This document shows positions 45,061-56,516 of a DNA stretch of 64,000 nucleotides, piece by piece. Below the pieces are notes generated by a model that saw nothing but the letters and a program-made list of their open reading frames with translations, was not told where the DNA came from and did not search any database. Position 1 is the stretch's first letter; the number at the start of each line of letters is the position of its first letter. This DNA is from Rehmannia glutinosa (taxonomy: Eukaryota; Streptophyta; Magnoliopsida; Lamiales; Orobanchaceae). Made by a program: the position numbers and the translations under genes. The stretch is from the NCBI GenBank assembly GCA_016081115.2, contig CM071936.1, positions 76,299,262 to 76,363,261 on the forward strand, read 5' to 3'.

Positions 45061-45744
45061 ATGACTCTATAATAATTTTCAGTACTTTATTTCCTTATAC
45101 ATTATACATGAATATTTGGTTAAAAACTATGGTTTTTAAGTTGTTCTGGTAATAAACTTCATATGCAGTAAAATTCAAGTACATATGCAATGTATGAAAC
45201 ACATATACATTTAGCTTAAAATCCTAAAAATCCTATACATAAGTGTGCCCCATAAATTATATATGCAACAAATATGTACTACATAAGCAAGAATTGCAAA
45301 ATGTATGAATACTTTGATTATATAAGAAAAATTATTTGGAAAATAACAGTTATCTCTTTGTGAGTACCAACATGCTTCTTCATATGCATACAAATTATCA
45401 TTCACAACATACCTATTTAACAATTGTTGTATTGCACATCTACACATGCATCACACTAAGTCTACATTAGCATTGCAAATACAGATGAACCAATTTGTTT
45501 GTGTAAAATTATAGGATTGCATATATAGTATTTATACATGGAAAAAAAGCTGGTTATAACCCAGAGTAATTATCCCATTAACATTACACAAAAATATCAT
45601 ACCTACCCAAAAAACAGAAAATGTACGATCCTAACTACATGTTTATCAAAAGATTTGCAACATGACAACATAAAACAAAAAACACATCAATGTATCTTGT
45701 TCGAAATAGAATTACAATATCAAATTCAAATTCCTACAACTACT
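45061..45744. other. AT-rich spacer between the two MULE remnants
   Basis: Words such as ATATGCAAC and ATAAGCAA are frequent, no coding seen. Confidence 0.4.
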
Positions 45745-46110
45745 TCATCCACTGTACTTTTTTGCCTCAAGCAAATTCTTCGCCTTTAGTTTGTCCATGT
45801 CAGCCAAAGCAATAGCGGCAAGATTTCACCCGCAATATGGATAAATGTGCAGGATTTTTCTTCATCAAACCACTATCCCAGTTCCTCATGCCTCCGCCCA
45901 TGTATGTTTTCATGTGGCGCATGGCAAAAACACCGCAATCCACCTTATTATCCCTCCAGTCCATAGCCAACCTCAACACTTTAGAGTTCTGTATATAACG
46001 TGCATCCAACTTACCACCTTTGGACAAAATATACTGCGCAAAAATCTGGTGCTGCAGAAAGTCACAGTACATATGCATCAAAACAACTTCATATGCACAA
46101 ACATTCACCT
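45745..46110 (-). pseudogene. Ulp1-like (C48) peptidase fragment
   Basis: The minus-strand frame 45800-46108 contains LAMDWRDNKVDCGVFAMRH and MKTYMG, the region around the catalytic Cys of Ulp1-type SUMO proteases. After a frameshift at about 45810 the usual C-terminal part (ADMDKLKAKNLLEAKKY) follows to a stop near 45745. The N-terminal part with the catalytic His and Asp is not recognised. Such domains are carried by some plant MULEs, and a FAR1-like remnant lies nearby in opposite orientation. Confidence 0.75.
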
Positions 46111-46990
46111 ACATAAGCAATTAATAAACACTACGCATGAAACACTAGTACAAAACTTAGAATAGCAAAAGGTTATACATAAGTTGTACATATACATTAT
46201 ATAAGCAACACATCTATGTTAAAAAATGCACTGCACATAGAAACAACCAAATGATGCCCTGTTACAAAAATCTAAAACTTCGCATGCAAATATTAACAAC
46301 TTCATAAGCAGAGTTACACAATTACATAAGTAGAGGTATACAATTACATAAGCATCAGAAACATTAAAACAAAATCAGACATAAATAATAGAATTACGAT
46401 GGAGTCAATGCATTATTTCTGAACAAACTAAATAAGGAACCCTAACAACTACCATAACCAAATGAAAAAAAGGCCACAATCATATTTCTGAACACAACAA
46501 AAAACACCAATGTGCAAACATATATGAAAAACACGCAACATCAACCTAAAAAACCATCCCAGAACAACAAAAAACATAGATTGAAGTTGCAAAAAATCGA
46601 AAGAAAAACTGCGAACTAAACCTTCATAAACCCTATAAAACTGGAAACTACCTACAAATCGAAACTTCGAAAATACAACCGAAAGAGATTACAACTTACC
46701 TTCAAAACAACTGCAAACCCTTCGAAAAATTGAAGTGGAAGTCTCAAAGTTGGAATCGAACTCGATTGAGAGAGACGTGAAGAGGAGAAGACGTGAAAAG
46801 GTTTTGAAACTGAAACGTTGAGAGAGAGAGGGGGAAAAAGACGTGAAGAGTGGGTGAATAGACATGGGAGAGGGAAGTAAAATCTTAGTAAATGATTCTA
46901 AAATGCAAAATGACCACCCTACCCTTTTTAATTGTTGAAACAAAAAAATAAACATAAAAAAGCCGATCACCCAAAATGTGTTTTGCCATA
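46111..46990. other. AT-rich DNA, possible continuation of the MULE
   Basis: ACATAAGCA words at 46270-46360. A GA-rich stretch at 46760-46880 is followed by GATCACCCAAAATG and a repeated TTTTGCCATAATTTG (46981 and about 47002). No frame recognised. Confidence 0.35.
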
Positions 46991-48289
46991 ATTTGAATGA
47001 GTTTTGCCATAATTTGTCAAAAAACCCAGATTACGATAAGTTTTTCCTTTTTTCTTTCCGTTTATTTTTATTTTCAAAGTTTTTGTGCCACGTAGTTTCT
47101 TATGCTTGGGTTTAGAGATAGAGAAGGCAAAAAAAAAAAAGTCACTATGATGCCCAATTCTTAAACATTGTTATTTTGTTTTGCCAAAATAAAATGAATA
47201 AACTTTGTTATTTTTGTTTTGCTAAAGAAAAAAAGAAGAAAAAAAACAGTATATAGATGACACTATGAGTTTGCAGTTACCTACCGTGAATCGAACTTGT
47301 GACGTCCAGAAACAAAAGAAACAACTGAACCACTCCGCCAACTTGGTCTTATTTACAACTTTTTATCAACTTTTAGTTATAACACATTATATATGTATAT
47401 ATATGGAAAAAAAAACTCCGAGGGCCCTTGCCGGCGGGGTGCCCTGTGCGGCCGCACCACCTCGACCGCCTCAGGGGGGTTTGGATGCTTGTAATGGTTC
47501 TCCTTTAGCCATATGCATATAATATTACGTTAAAAGGGTTGGTTTTCCTTCAAAATGATGTATGTAAAGCTCATAATATTTCTTTTATTTTCATTAAGCA
47601 GTAAGGACAACCAAGGTACGAAAATATAAAATAAAGTCAATATAATCAAGAACCATAAATTAAATATAAACAGAAAATAAGATTAAAATCTTTTGCTTGG
47701 ATCATAATTAACGTTTGTCTAATCACATTCACGACGGATTATGGTGTTGCGTTTCTACTAATCAGTGGCCGGTTATCAAATCAAGACTCTTAATTATTTT
47801 CTTATGCAATTATCTTAACAATATGTTGTTAATTATGTAGTATCCGTACGCTGATACTGTTTTGGCTTCGCCAAAAAAAAAAAAAAAAAGGTTATTGTTT
47901 TGTTGTTAGTCTTGAGTTGTACGAGCAACTTTGACATTACTTGCTTGGTGGTTAAGCCAAAAGATCACCTTCCAAAAGGGTCAAGGATCGTTATAATAAC
48001 TAAATATTTAGCCAATAATAAGTGGCATTAATAAACATAAATTATAAGATAATATAAAATAAAAATTAGCTGCAAAAGAATCTAACTGATTTCAACGCTC
48101 CACAAGTGAATCAAACCCTCGACCTTAATAGGCTTAAGGTGGTATTCTACCACTCCATCACTAGTACTTATTGTGCAATTTTAGTATAACAATGTATATA
48201 CACCCATTCATAAATACGCCTGGTAATTAAAAAAAATTAAAACGCCTATAAATGTAAAGACAAAGAATTGAACCCAAGTTTATTAAAAA
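46991..48289. other. AT-rich DNA with a small GC-rich island
   Basis: Apart from the GC island at 47419-47485, I see only poly-A tracts (47132, 47875) and a TA tract at 47388-47404. The words GTGAATCGAACTTGTGACG and GTGAATCAAACCCTCGACC at 47287 and 48105 look like decayed tRNA-derived sequence, but no fold is convincing. Confidence 0.4.
47419..47485. other. GC-rich island
   Basis: Roughly 75 percent G+C over about 67 bp in DNA that is otherwise near 30 percent, with GGGCCC, GCCGGCGGGG and GCGGCCGC. Origin unknown. Confidence 0.7.
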
Positions 48290-48960
48290 AACATGATACA
48301 TTATCTCAATAAATGGATACTTATAAAAGTGTTACTTTAACTACATCATATTTATTTTTTATTTTTCCTCTTTTTTTGTTCCTTGTTTGTAACTGTATTA
48401 AGAAATCTGATACTTTATCTCAACAACCGAATACTTTTACTTATAAAAGTGTTACTTTAACTATATCATATTTATTTTTTATTTTTCCTTCTTTCCTTCA
48501 TTTCTAATTTGTGACTATATTAAAAAACATGATACTTTATCTCAAAAAATTGATACTTTAACGTATAAAAGTGTTACTTTAACTATGTTATATATATATT
48601 TATTGTAATATATTCATAATTTGTGACTATATTAAAAAATATGTTACTTTATATCAAAAAACAAATACTTTTACTTATAAAAGTATTACTTTAACTCTAT
48701 CATATTTATTATGCATCTTTCTTTGTATTTATTTTTAAAAAATATAATACTTTATTTAAAAAATAAATATTTTTACTCTTAAAACATGATATTTTATCTC
48801 AAAAAATATATATTTTTACTCATAAAGGTGTTACTTTAATTCTGATATATTTATTTGTCCTTCAATGTAATATAATCATAATTTGTGGCTATATTAAAAA
48901 ATATTATACTTTATCTAAAATAACCGATATTTTTTCTCATAAAATTGTTACTTTAACTGA
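48290..48960. repeat. Tandem array with about 120-bp period
   Basis: Five to six diverged units share GATACTTTATCTCAA, TACTTATAAAAGTGTTACTT and TTGTGACTATATTAAAAA. Units become more diverged and shorter to the right. No coding content. Confidence 0.8.
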
Positions 48961-49436
48961 GGAAGAAAAACAAAAACAAAAAAAAATAGGATACGTGGAT
49001 CCGCGAATCAAATAGGATCCATTTTCGGATTGAGACCCGTAAAACGGTTCTATATGAGTTTTTGCCTTGAATTTTTTTTTCACGCTTTAAATTGTATTTT
49101 ATTTGACTATAGTAATAGGAAAAACTCTAGTCAGTCTTCTTTTCTATCAAACCTTCTCTTTTGCTTCTCTTCTTGCTTTTCATTGTTTATGGGTAATTTT
49201 TGTTTGCCTCAAATCACTGTATTTACATCTTTTTCTATTAATTTATTTTATGAATAAGTGGTTTTTCCAAACAGATCTAGAATATTTGTTTGTTTATTTA
49301 TTTTCAATTTTGTTGTTTGATGCGGCGTTTGGATTGGCAATATTTTGGTGCGATGTTTTTTTTTTCGTGCAGATGATTCAAACAATAAAGTTTTCGATCC
49401 GCCTGAGGTAACAAATCAGATTATGGTCTAAAATTG
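48961..49436. other. Unassigned DNA with a possible small exon
   Basis: A pyrimidine-rich stretch ends in GTGCAG at about 49370, followed by 38 bp and GAGGTAAC. This has the look of an exon between AG and GT, but no product is recognised. Confidence 0.3.
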
Positions 49437-50012
49437 GCAGTGCCGCTCATTCCTTTTGTCAAAGGAGTCGATCGACTCTGGCCCGAAATTTTTCCAGAAT
49501 TTAGGGGCCCAAAGTTTTTATATTTTTATATAGAGTATATATATATATATATATATATATTATAAATAAAATATGACACCAAGTAAATCAATTGCAGTGG
49601 TTGGATCTTTGCCACTGTTGACACTGTTAAAATATTGTTGCCTATAATATATTATTTTTAAATTGTCACATTTAACTTTTTTAAGGCTCTAAATTTAGAA
49701 TAACTCAAATTGATAAGACGAGAAATTAAAATGTTATCATACGACGGCAAGAGTCACAATTCGCAGGATACTTAATTATACTGACTTGATTAATATTTTT
49801 GCTACCAAAATTGTAAGACGAGTTGTATTTAAATTATTATTTTGATTTTGGAAGATGGATGTTATATTATTTATAACTATAATAGAATTGCATTATGTAT
49901 TGCACATTATTCTTCATTTATTTTCTTATTTTATGTTGCCTTTAAGTTTGTATAGAAAAAAGGGTCCAATTTTAAAATTCGGCTCAAGCCAAAATAAATG
50001 ATAGGATCGGTC
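49437..50012. mobile_element. Possible nonautonomous hAT element
   Basis: The left end CAGTGCCGCTC and the complement of the right end CAGGACCGATC are similar and recall the CAGGGCCGGC-type ends of some hAT elements; GGGGCCC words stand near the left end. A TA tract lies at 49540-49562. No target duplication fits, so this is tentative. Confidence 0.3.
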
Positions 50013-50610
50013 CTGTTAGCAGGTTGCATATGTGTAATCACAGATATTCTTTGCACTATAGAGTTTTCAAAATTGTAGCTTCAAGCCGATTTTTGTTAAC
50101 CTAGATGCTATGAATCTTTTTATGGTTTTATCTTTTATGATTTTTAATAGATTGTTTATGTTTTCTATCGATCTAATGCTGTTTGAATTAATAAATGAAA
50201 TTATTTTTCTTATAAAAAAAATATATTTAATTTGAGCCTTGATTTGTTCGTTATTTGAATTAAGTTTTAATCGAGTCGAACACGACTCATGTTCGAGTAA
50301 CTTGAACCCTTTGCATATGCTTATATTTAATGAATCGTGGTAAAAATCTATTAATCAATTTAGTATCCAACATCAATTAGTTGGTTTATTTTTCAAATAA
50401 AAAACAATAACTTAATGTTATATGCCCAAATAATGGTCAGTACTACTTCAAGGGGGAGAAGAGGTTTATAAAAATGGACAGATACTCCATACACATGAAT
50501 GAAGTTCAAAAGCAAATTCATAGGTTGCCAAAAAAAAAAAAAAAAAGGCAAATTCATAGGCCCGAAGTGGACAATTAATGTGGAGATATATGTGAGGCAT
50601 GTGGATGAAT
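50013..50610. other. AT-rich DNA without recognised features
   Basis: Poly-A at 50530-50547; nothing else supported. Confidence 0.4.
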
Positions 50611-51352
50611 TCTAGAGAAATTCCACCATATACCCTTATTTTTGGAAAAATTCCCACTATTTACCCTCACATCACTTCTGTACTTCTTTTTTTACTTTTT
50701 TATGCTCCTTCATATTTTTTTGTTCACAAAAACTCCTGTCAGACCGTCTAACGAGTCTGATCCGTTAGACGGCTCTGACCCGCGACCCGAATCCGCGACC
50801 CAGTAGTGTCATTTTTGTGATTTCACCCGATAGTGGCATTTTTGTAATTTCCGATCGCATAGTGGCAGTTTTGTGATTTGAACGTGTCTTTTCAATTTCA
50901 GCGGGATTCACTGAACCATCATTAGTTGCATAGTTGAACGTGACTTCTCATTTCTCAACTTCTCAATTCTCAAGCATTGCAAAGAACTCATACACAGAAT
51001 TCCTTCGAATCGGACAGAGTACGTGCGTGAAGTTTCGAAATCTTGTAGCATTTTCGTTCATTTTCATTCGAGTTTGACAGAAGACCACATTTCCTTCGCG
51101 ATTTTCAAAGTTCGTGTTTGTTTGAAAACAACAGATATCATTCGTGTTCGTCAAATAAGGTAATGTTTTATTCATGCTAGGGTTTTTAAGTTTTCTGAAC
51201 ATTGAAAACTATAGTTTCTTCCAGTTTTAATATGTAGGGTTTAAAGTTTTGTGGTGATTTGTTTGATATTTTCGAATTCCAAACCCTAGTTTCTGATTTT
51301 TGGTAGGTTTTTTGTTATTTCTATTGTTTATGTGTTTTTGTTACTGAACATT
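50611..51352. other. Flank of copia D, possibly a transcribed leader
   Basis: Three spaced copies of AGTG(T/G)CA(T/G)TTTTGT stand at about 50806, 50834 and 50865. They follow a palindromic block GTCTAACGAGTCTGATCCGTTAGAC (in two halves, 50749-50773). After 50930 the base composition is mixed, and AAGGTAATG at 51159 could be a splice donor. No protein recognised. Confidence 0.35.
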
Positions 51353-52896
51353 TGTAGATCCCAAGGGGTGTGAGTAAGGTTTAGAAGGGTGGGGGGTTGA
51401 ATAAACCTTACCAAATTTTCGATTTAGTCCTTTTAAAGAAATTACGGAGTTAACACAAACAGCTAAGTCCTTGAGGGACAACTAAGTTGGTTATTCAGCA
51501 GAGTTAGCCACTCAACAGACTCGATAGAGCTGTTGATAGAATAACTCAACTGTTTAACCTGAAACTTAAATTGGTTGTGTTGGTTTTATCAGCGGAAGAC
51601 TTAACACACTTTGATTTGATTTAAACTAGTTTTAATACTTGATTTTAGCACTAGGTTATTAATCAGTTTGGATAGCAAATAAGTTTATTAGCATATATAA
51701 AGTAGATATGCAGAAATATAAATGTGCTGGAAAATAAATAACACAGTTGATTTTTATAGAGGTTCGAAGATGGGGTAATTCTTCTAATCCTCTCTTCTCC
51801 AGCTCTTGGAGGAATCCACTAAGTAACAGATCAATTTACAAAATGGTGAACAGTCTAGAGACAACCTTGGTCACACAGCTGGCTTCTCGTCCGACTCAGC
51901 TTCTTCACAGGGCAGTTGCCTTGCTACTTCAACTCACTTTCTCAAGCTCTTGGATTTGATCACGAAGCCCTCCAATAACTTGATACTGGTTCGACCTTGA
52001 ACCTTCCTACAATCCTCCTTGGAAAGTAGACCCCTTTTGATTCTTCAAAAGTTTCCTCTTCAACAGTTTGAAGTTTTCTTTCCTTCACAGCTTTGTGTTG
52101 GATTGATTTCCTTCGAGTTTTAGGCTTGAGGATTTGCTTGAATATCTTTGAGAATGTTTGCAGGTTTACATCTTAAATATTGTTTGCTTGTTCGTGGTTC
52201 AGGTAACCTTTTCTCAATGAGTTTCCTCAGCCTTTTATAGTGAACTTTCAAAAATCTGCCCGTTGAAGAGATAGGCTGATTTTCAAAACACACTTGTGTT
52301 CGTTGGCTTGTCTTTTCTTGGTCTTTAATCTTGAGATGTAGACCTTTTTCTCGTATTAAATGAATGTGCAACTTTTCAGGTTCTGACACGAGGCGCAGTG
52401 CTTCCCATTGGTTTATTCCTTTTGCACGCTTCTGGGATGAGCACTTTAAGACCTGGCAGCATGGAAATACTACTTATTTAAGTAATGTTTTTGACTTCTG
52501 TGAAACGGATTCCTTTCAGTTAACTCCTCTTGACTGCTGCCTATTTCCCCAAGTGACTTGAGTCTGCTCCAATCATTTAAAGACTCATCTGTCACTTTCA
52601 ACTTATGAGTTGGCTTCTTGAGATGACTTTGACTGACACTTCACATAACTGTTCCTCAGCTGATACATCTTCAGTCAAGTTCTCGATCTTCCTTCTTGGC
52701 CGTACTCAGCTGTTCCACAGCGGAGTCTGCACTTCAGTCTTCAATTGACTTCTTGTATTTCCAGGCTTAGCTAACTTGACTCAGCTTTTCCAGCCCTATC
52801 TATTACAATGAGAATTACGAGAAAAATGGGGTGCCAACTTTCTAGTTTAAGTTTTACATAGCATTCATCAAAATCTATAAAATAAATTTCCCAACA
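51353..52896 (-). repeat. 3' LTR of element D
   Basis: 1544 bp; on the plus strand it runs from TGTAGATCCC to CCCAACA. It matches 62539-63816 closely until the right copy ends. Confidence 0.92.
52232..52239 (-). promoter_or_regulatory. TATA box in the D 3' LTR
   Basis: Minus-strand TATAAAAG; the same box is at 63419-63426 in the 5' LTR, where it would drive the element. Confidence 0.55.
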
Positions 52897-52910
52897 ATTT
52901 CCCCGTTTTT
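52897..52910 (-). promoter_or_regulatory. Polypurine tract of element D
   Basis: The minus strand reads AAAAACGGGGAAAT just before the LTR start TGTTGGG; the context CATCAAAAA is shared with element A. Confidence 0.75.
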
Positions 52911-55626
52911 GATGATTCCAAAACTTAAAAATATTAAACAATATGTAAACAACAAAGATACATACAAACAATGCAGTAACAAAGAATGTATGCGTTGAAT
53001 AGATCATTTTATTGTAACTCGACTGACTCTCATTTTTGAGAACATCCTTAGTTGAGTCCTTTTGATGTGCAATGGGTGTGGACTCAACTTCATCTTCAGA
53101 CCCCAAAAATGATATGTCAGGATTCTCCTGGGAGTCATGAAGTGCACTAATCTCCTTCTCAGATTCAGCTCTGTGAACATGTGGAATGTTCTGAATTTCT
53201 TTAGCTTTACCCAAGGAGGTCTCAACTTCCCTTGGGCCTTCAACACCTCCAGCAGTCTCAACTGCAGCGAGGCCTTCAACATTCCCTTCGACAGTCGCAG
53301 CTGTCTGAGGGTCTTCAACATTGGCATCCATAGGAGTCTCAACCCTTTGGATTGCACTTTCATTGCCCAGAGTGTTAACTCCGGGGCGCATTTCCATCCC
53401 TTGCCTCGACTGCAACAGTAGTTTCATCAGCCTTCAAAGCAGCTGACACTTCAGCTGGGACAGACTCAACTGTCCGAGCTTCATCAATGTCAATCTGCTG
53501 TGGTTTTTTCTCAGTTTCCACTTCGCCACCTTTCTTCAATGTAGAGTCATCTGCAGCATCCTCCGACCCTGCTGCAGTGGAGTGAGTTTCCCCCTCAGCT
53601 GGCACTCCAACTGAGTGACTGATTATGGGGTCACTCTGCTCCAGACTCGCGGCTTCTTCCATTGAGTGCTCAGCTGCCGGGGCAGGTGGTAAAACACCTT
53701 CAGTAGGGATTGGCTCAACTTGGGTGCCCAAAGTCCCAGTCGCATTGCCAAATCCCTTGGACCCATCTTCCGATAGCACAGGGGACATGGATACAGTGAT
53801 GCATGTGGCAATCTACTGCACCACTCCCAATTGGTCAATTTGCAGGAGAGATTGAGACGACTCTCCTGGTCCTTCCGACAGGTGCTGCTCATGCATTATT
53901 CTAGATTCCTTTAGAGCCTGCTGCATCTCTGACTTTTCTACTGCAACAACGGAATCCAGATCATCATCACTCTCTAAGAACACATCCAAATAAGGGTGAG
54001 TGTGTTCTAGAGTTCCAGTAAGCGGGCATATTTTGGCTTTCTCGAGAGCTTGTGCTTCCTCAGCTGCTTTGGCTTGTTCCTTCTCCTTGAAGATGTGTAG
54101 AATATTTAGGCAGTTATCTTTATCCAGAGCCTGAAGCATAGTGTTGACTCCGAGAAATTACGAAGAATTCCTCCTCTTCGTCGATAAACTCGGGCGAGCA
54201 AACCGTGCCCTTGAGTGGCCTAGTTTCCACGCCTCTCCATTCGCGTGAGACGGCGCCGAATGTCCGGGTATACATGAGAGTACATGATCACATCATCATC
54301 GTCATGTTCTTCTTGTCCTCCTTTTCAGGGATTGAAGGCAAGATGCCCTGCTGCTCTTCACCTTTAGCAGCGTCCGTAGCACGTGGAAGCACAACTTTTT
54401 CAACTGGAAGTTCAGTTGTCTCAGCTGCTTTGTTGTCCTCAGCTTTCCTTTCCACATCTGGGTCTTCTGTAGGCCTCTGCTGATTACCCTCAGCAGACTT
54501 AGCAGTGTCATCTATTACTTCAGGAGACTGCACTTCCTGAATTCAGATTTAAGTGCTTTCTCCGATTGAGAGGTAGATTCAGCTGTCTTTTCAAGCTCTG
54601 AAAGCTTGGAAATTCTTCTTCTTTTGGTTCTAACAAGAGGAATTTTTGGTTCTTCTTCTTCTTCTGATTCTCTGGCGGCGGGGGCTGGGGCATCTTTCTT
54701 AGACGGAGCTGCCTTCCTGGGTATGGCAGTTCTTTTCTTGCGTATGGCTGGAGAAGGGATTTGGGCTTCCTTCTCATCCTCGGCTGCAGGGATAGGAGAC
54801 ATGGATGCACGGGTTCAGCTGTGTCCTCGGGTTCAGCTGATTCCCCCTCACTTGTATCCGCCCTCTTCGCGTGGGCTCTCTTCTGGGCTCCTGAGAGATT
54901 CGCCCTAAACATCTTCTTATTGACATGGAAAGGTTTTCCATGTCGAAGGGGAATGCCCTTCAATTCCATAAGGTGGCCAATGACCAGGCCATAACCAAGA
55001 GATCCTCCAAAGGATCCGTCTTCCTTGACCGATTTATTTACAACGTTCCGGCAGAGTCTGCTGTACATGAACTCCGCCTAGTTGACTTGCTTGCCCTACA
55101 TAATCGCAGCCATGACGATCAGCTTTGTTTTGGACAGCTGATTAAAGCTTCCAAACTTCATATCTACACATTTGGAGACGACATCCATCAATTTATGATA
55201 ATCGTCCTTCAGCAGCTTCTTATCAGCTGTGCAGACCACCTTAGTAGCGCAATCTGGTTTGGCTACCTATTTCCATCTTTGCGCCCAAGTCAAACATTAG
55301 CCGTTTATCTCATTCATGCCCTTAGACAACAACAAACAGTGCTCCGCAAGGTCCTTAGCTATTATCATTATGTCCTTACGGTGGACAGAAGATTTGATTC
55401 CTTCGTCCTACACTTCCGCGTTGACGTAGAACTGCGCCACCTCTTTTAGGTAGGTGTGCGAGTATTCCAAAGTCAGAAAAGCCTTAAGACCTGACTTTTC
55501 CAACATCTCAACAATCTTCTTCACTAGGGTTTCATCAGAACCCTGCTTTACCATTCCTTCGAAATCCACACATAATCCTGAGTGAATTTGCTTCGATAGC
55601 TTGACGAAATCAAACTTAGGTCCCAT
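52911..55626 (-). pseudogene. Extra 3' reading frame of copia D (env position)
   Basis: It starts at ATG 55626 (MGPKFDFVKLSK). The N-terminal 180 residues or so (to about 54900) include YLKEVAQFYVNAEV and, after breaks, a segment ending in GYGLVIGHLMELKG. This looks like the globular domain of the plant transposon-associated family also seen in element B. The rest is a long low-complexity region, first basic and proline-rich (54520-54850), then acidic and alanine-rich (53375-54533). Near the end (52927-52986) 20 uninterrupted hydrophobic residues are flanked by polar ones, a possible membrane segment. Stops and shifts break the frame at 55408, 54515-54533, 53800 and 53400. Function unknown; SIRE1-type elements have an env-like gene in this place. 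Confidence 0.65.
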
Positions 55627-56219
55627 TTTTGGAGATTTTTACCGGTTAAAACTTGAAGAACTGGTTTGAGGACACTTAGGGTTTTCAAGAGAGAAAATAT
55701 CTTGCTTTCTTTTGCTTGAAGATGAACATTTTTTGTATATAAGGGTTATGAAAGGACGGGTCTTTGGATTTCGAAATTTTGATCAAAATATGGTTCAGAT
55801 TTAGCACGTCAAACTGCATTAAATTCCTCGCATTTAATGCGGCAGCATTTATATCCAATCATATGCTTACTGTGCAACTTTTGACTGTACCCGTCATTAT
55901 TACGCTGACGTTATCCTTAAAAACATTCCTGCTCATTTAAAACGACTGCGTGTTTGTCACTTAGCTCATAAATGACTCAGCTTACCTCAATAATGACTTA
56001 ACTCTTCTTCTCTCTTTTCATTTAGTGACTCAAAGCTGTCAGCTAACTCAATACAACTGACTTTCCGGTATGGCTGTTTCACTTGGCTGATGTGAAAAAT
56101 TTGTTCATTTTTCATCTTTTCATCTTCCATCTCTTTTGATTGAGTCTTCTGAATGTTAACTCAGCTCAATTAACCCTAGCTCATTGGAATCTCCTTTTCT
56201 TCAATTTCATAATCTCTCA
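55627..56219 (-). other. Spacer between RNase H and the extra frame of D
   Basis: Noncoding on inspection. The part 55700-55900 is probably the leader of the extra frame. Confidence 0.4.
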
Positions 56220-56516
56220 GCAGTGGATGTGGCTATTGAGTTTTGCTACTATGTACTCGCCTTGAAGTGGATGAAACTAATTTGTTTCCAAGCATTTGAC
56301 ATGTACCGAAGTACTCTTCCGTTAACTCTACATCCAAAGATAGTCGAGTCGAATATCCAATAAGCTTGAATCCACCTTCCTTTGGATACCATAAGCCAAC
56401 TTACGGCATCCTTTCAAATATCTTAGGATTCTCTTATTTGCAATGATCATGTGGCTCTCCTTGGTCTTGATTGAAATCTTGCACATACACCTACCGCAAA
56501 GGTGATGTCCGGTCAT
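56220..56516 (-). pseudogene. Copia D RNase H remnant
   Basis: KESHMIIANKRILRYLKGC (56420-56480), then a GYSDSDYAG region decayed to LLDIRLDYLWM, and LGNKLVSS-like words around 56270. The C-terminal half of RNase H is missing. Confidence 0.75.

Noticed and set aside
47280..47345. tRNA or SINE candidate with AATCGAACTTGTGACG (also 48105, GAATCAAACCCTCGACC)
   Set aside because: Box B-like words only; no box A at the right distance, no cloverleaf, no 3' tail.
49437..50012. Firm call of a hAT element
   Set aside because: Only the outer 11 bases are similar and no 8-bp duplication exists; kept only as a low-confidence feature.
53137..53855. Plus-strand frames antisense to the extra gene of D (also 54205-55449)
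   Set aside because: Shadows of the GC-richer minus-strand coding; codon pattern and context favour the minus strand.
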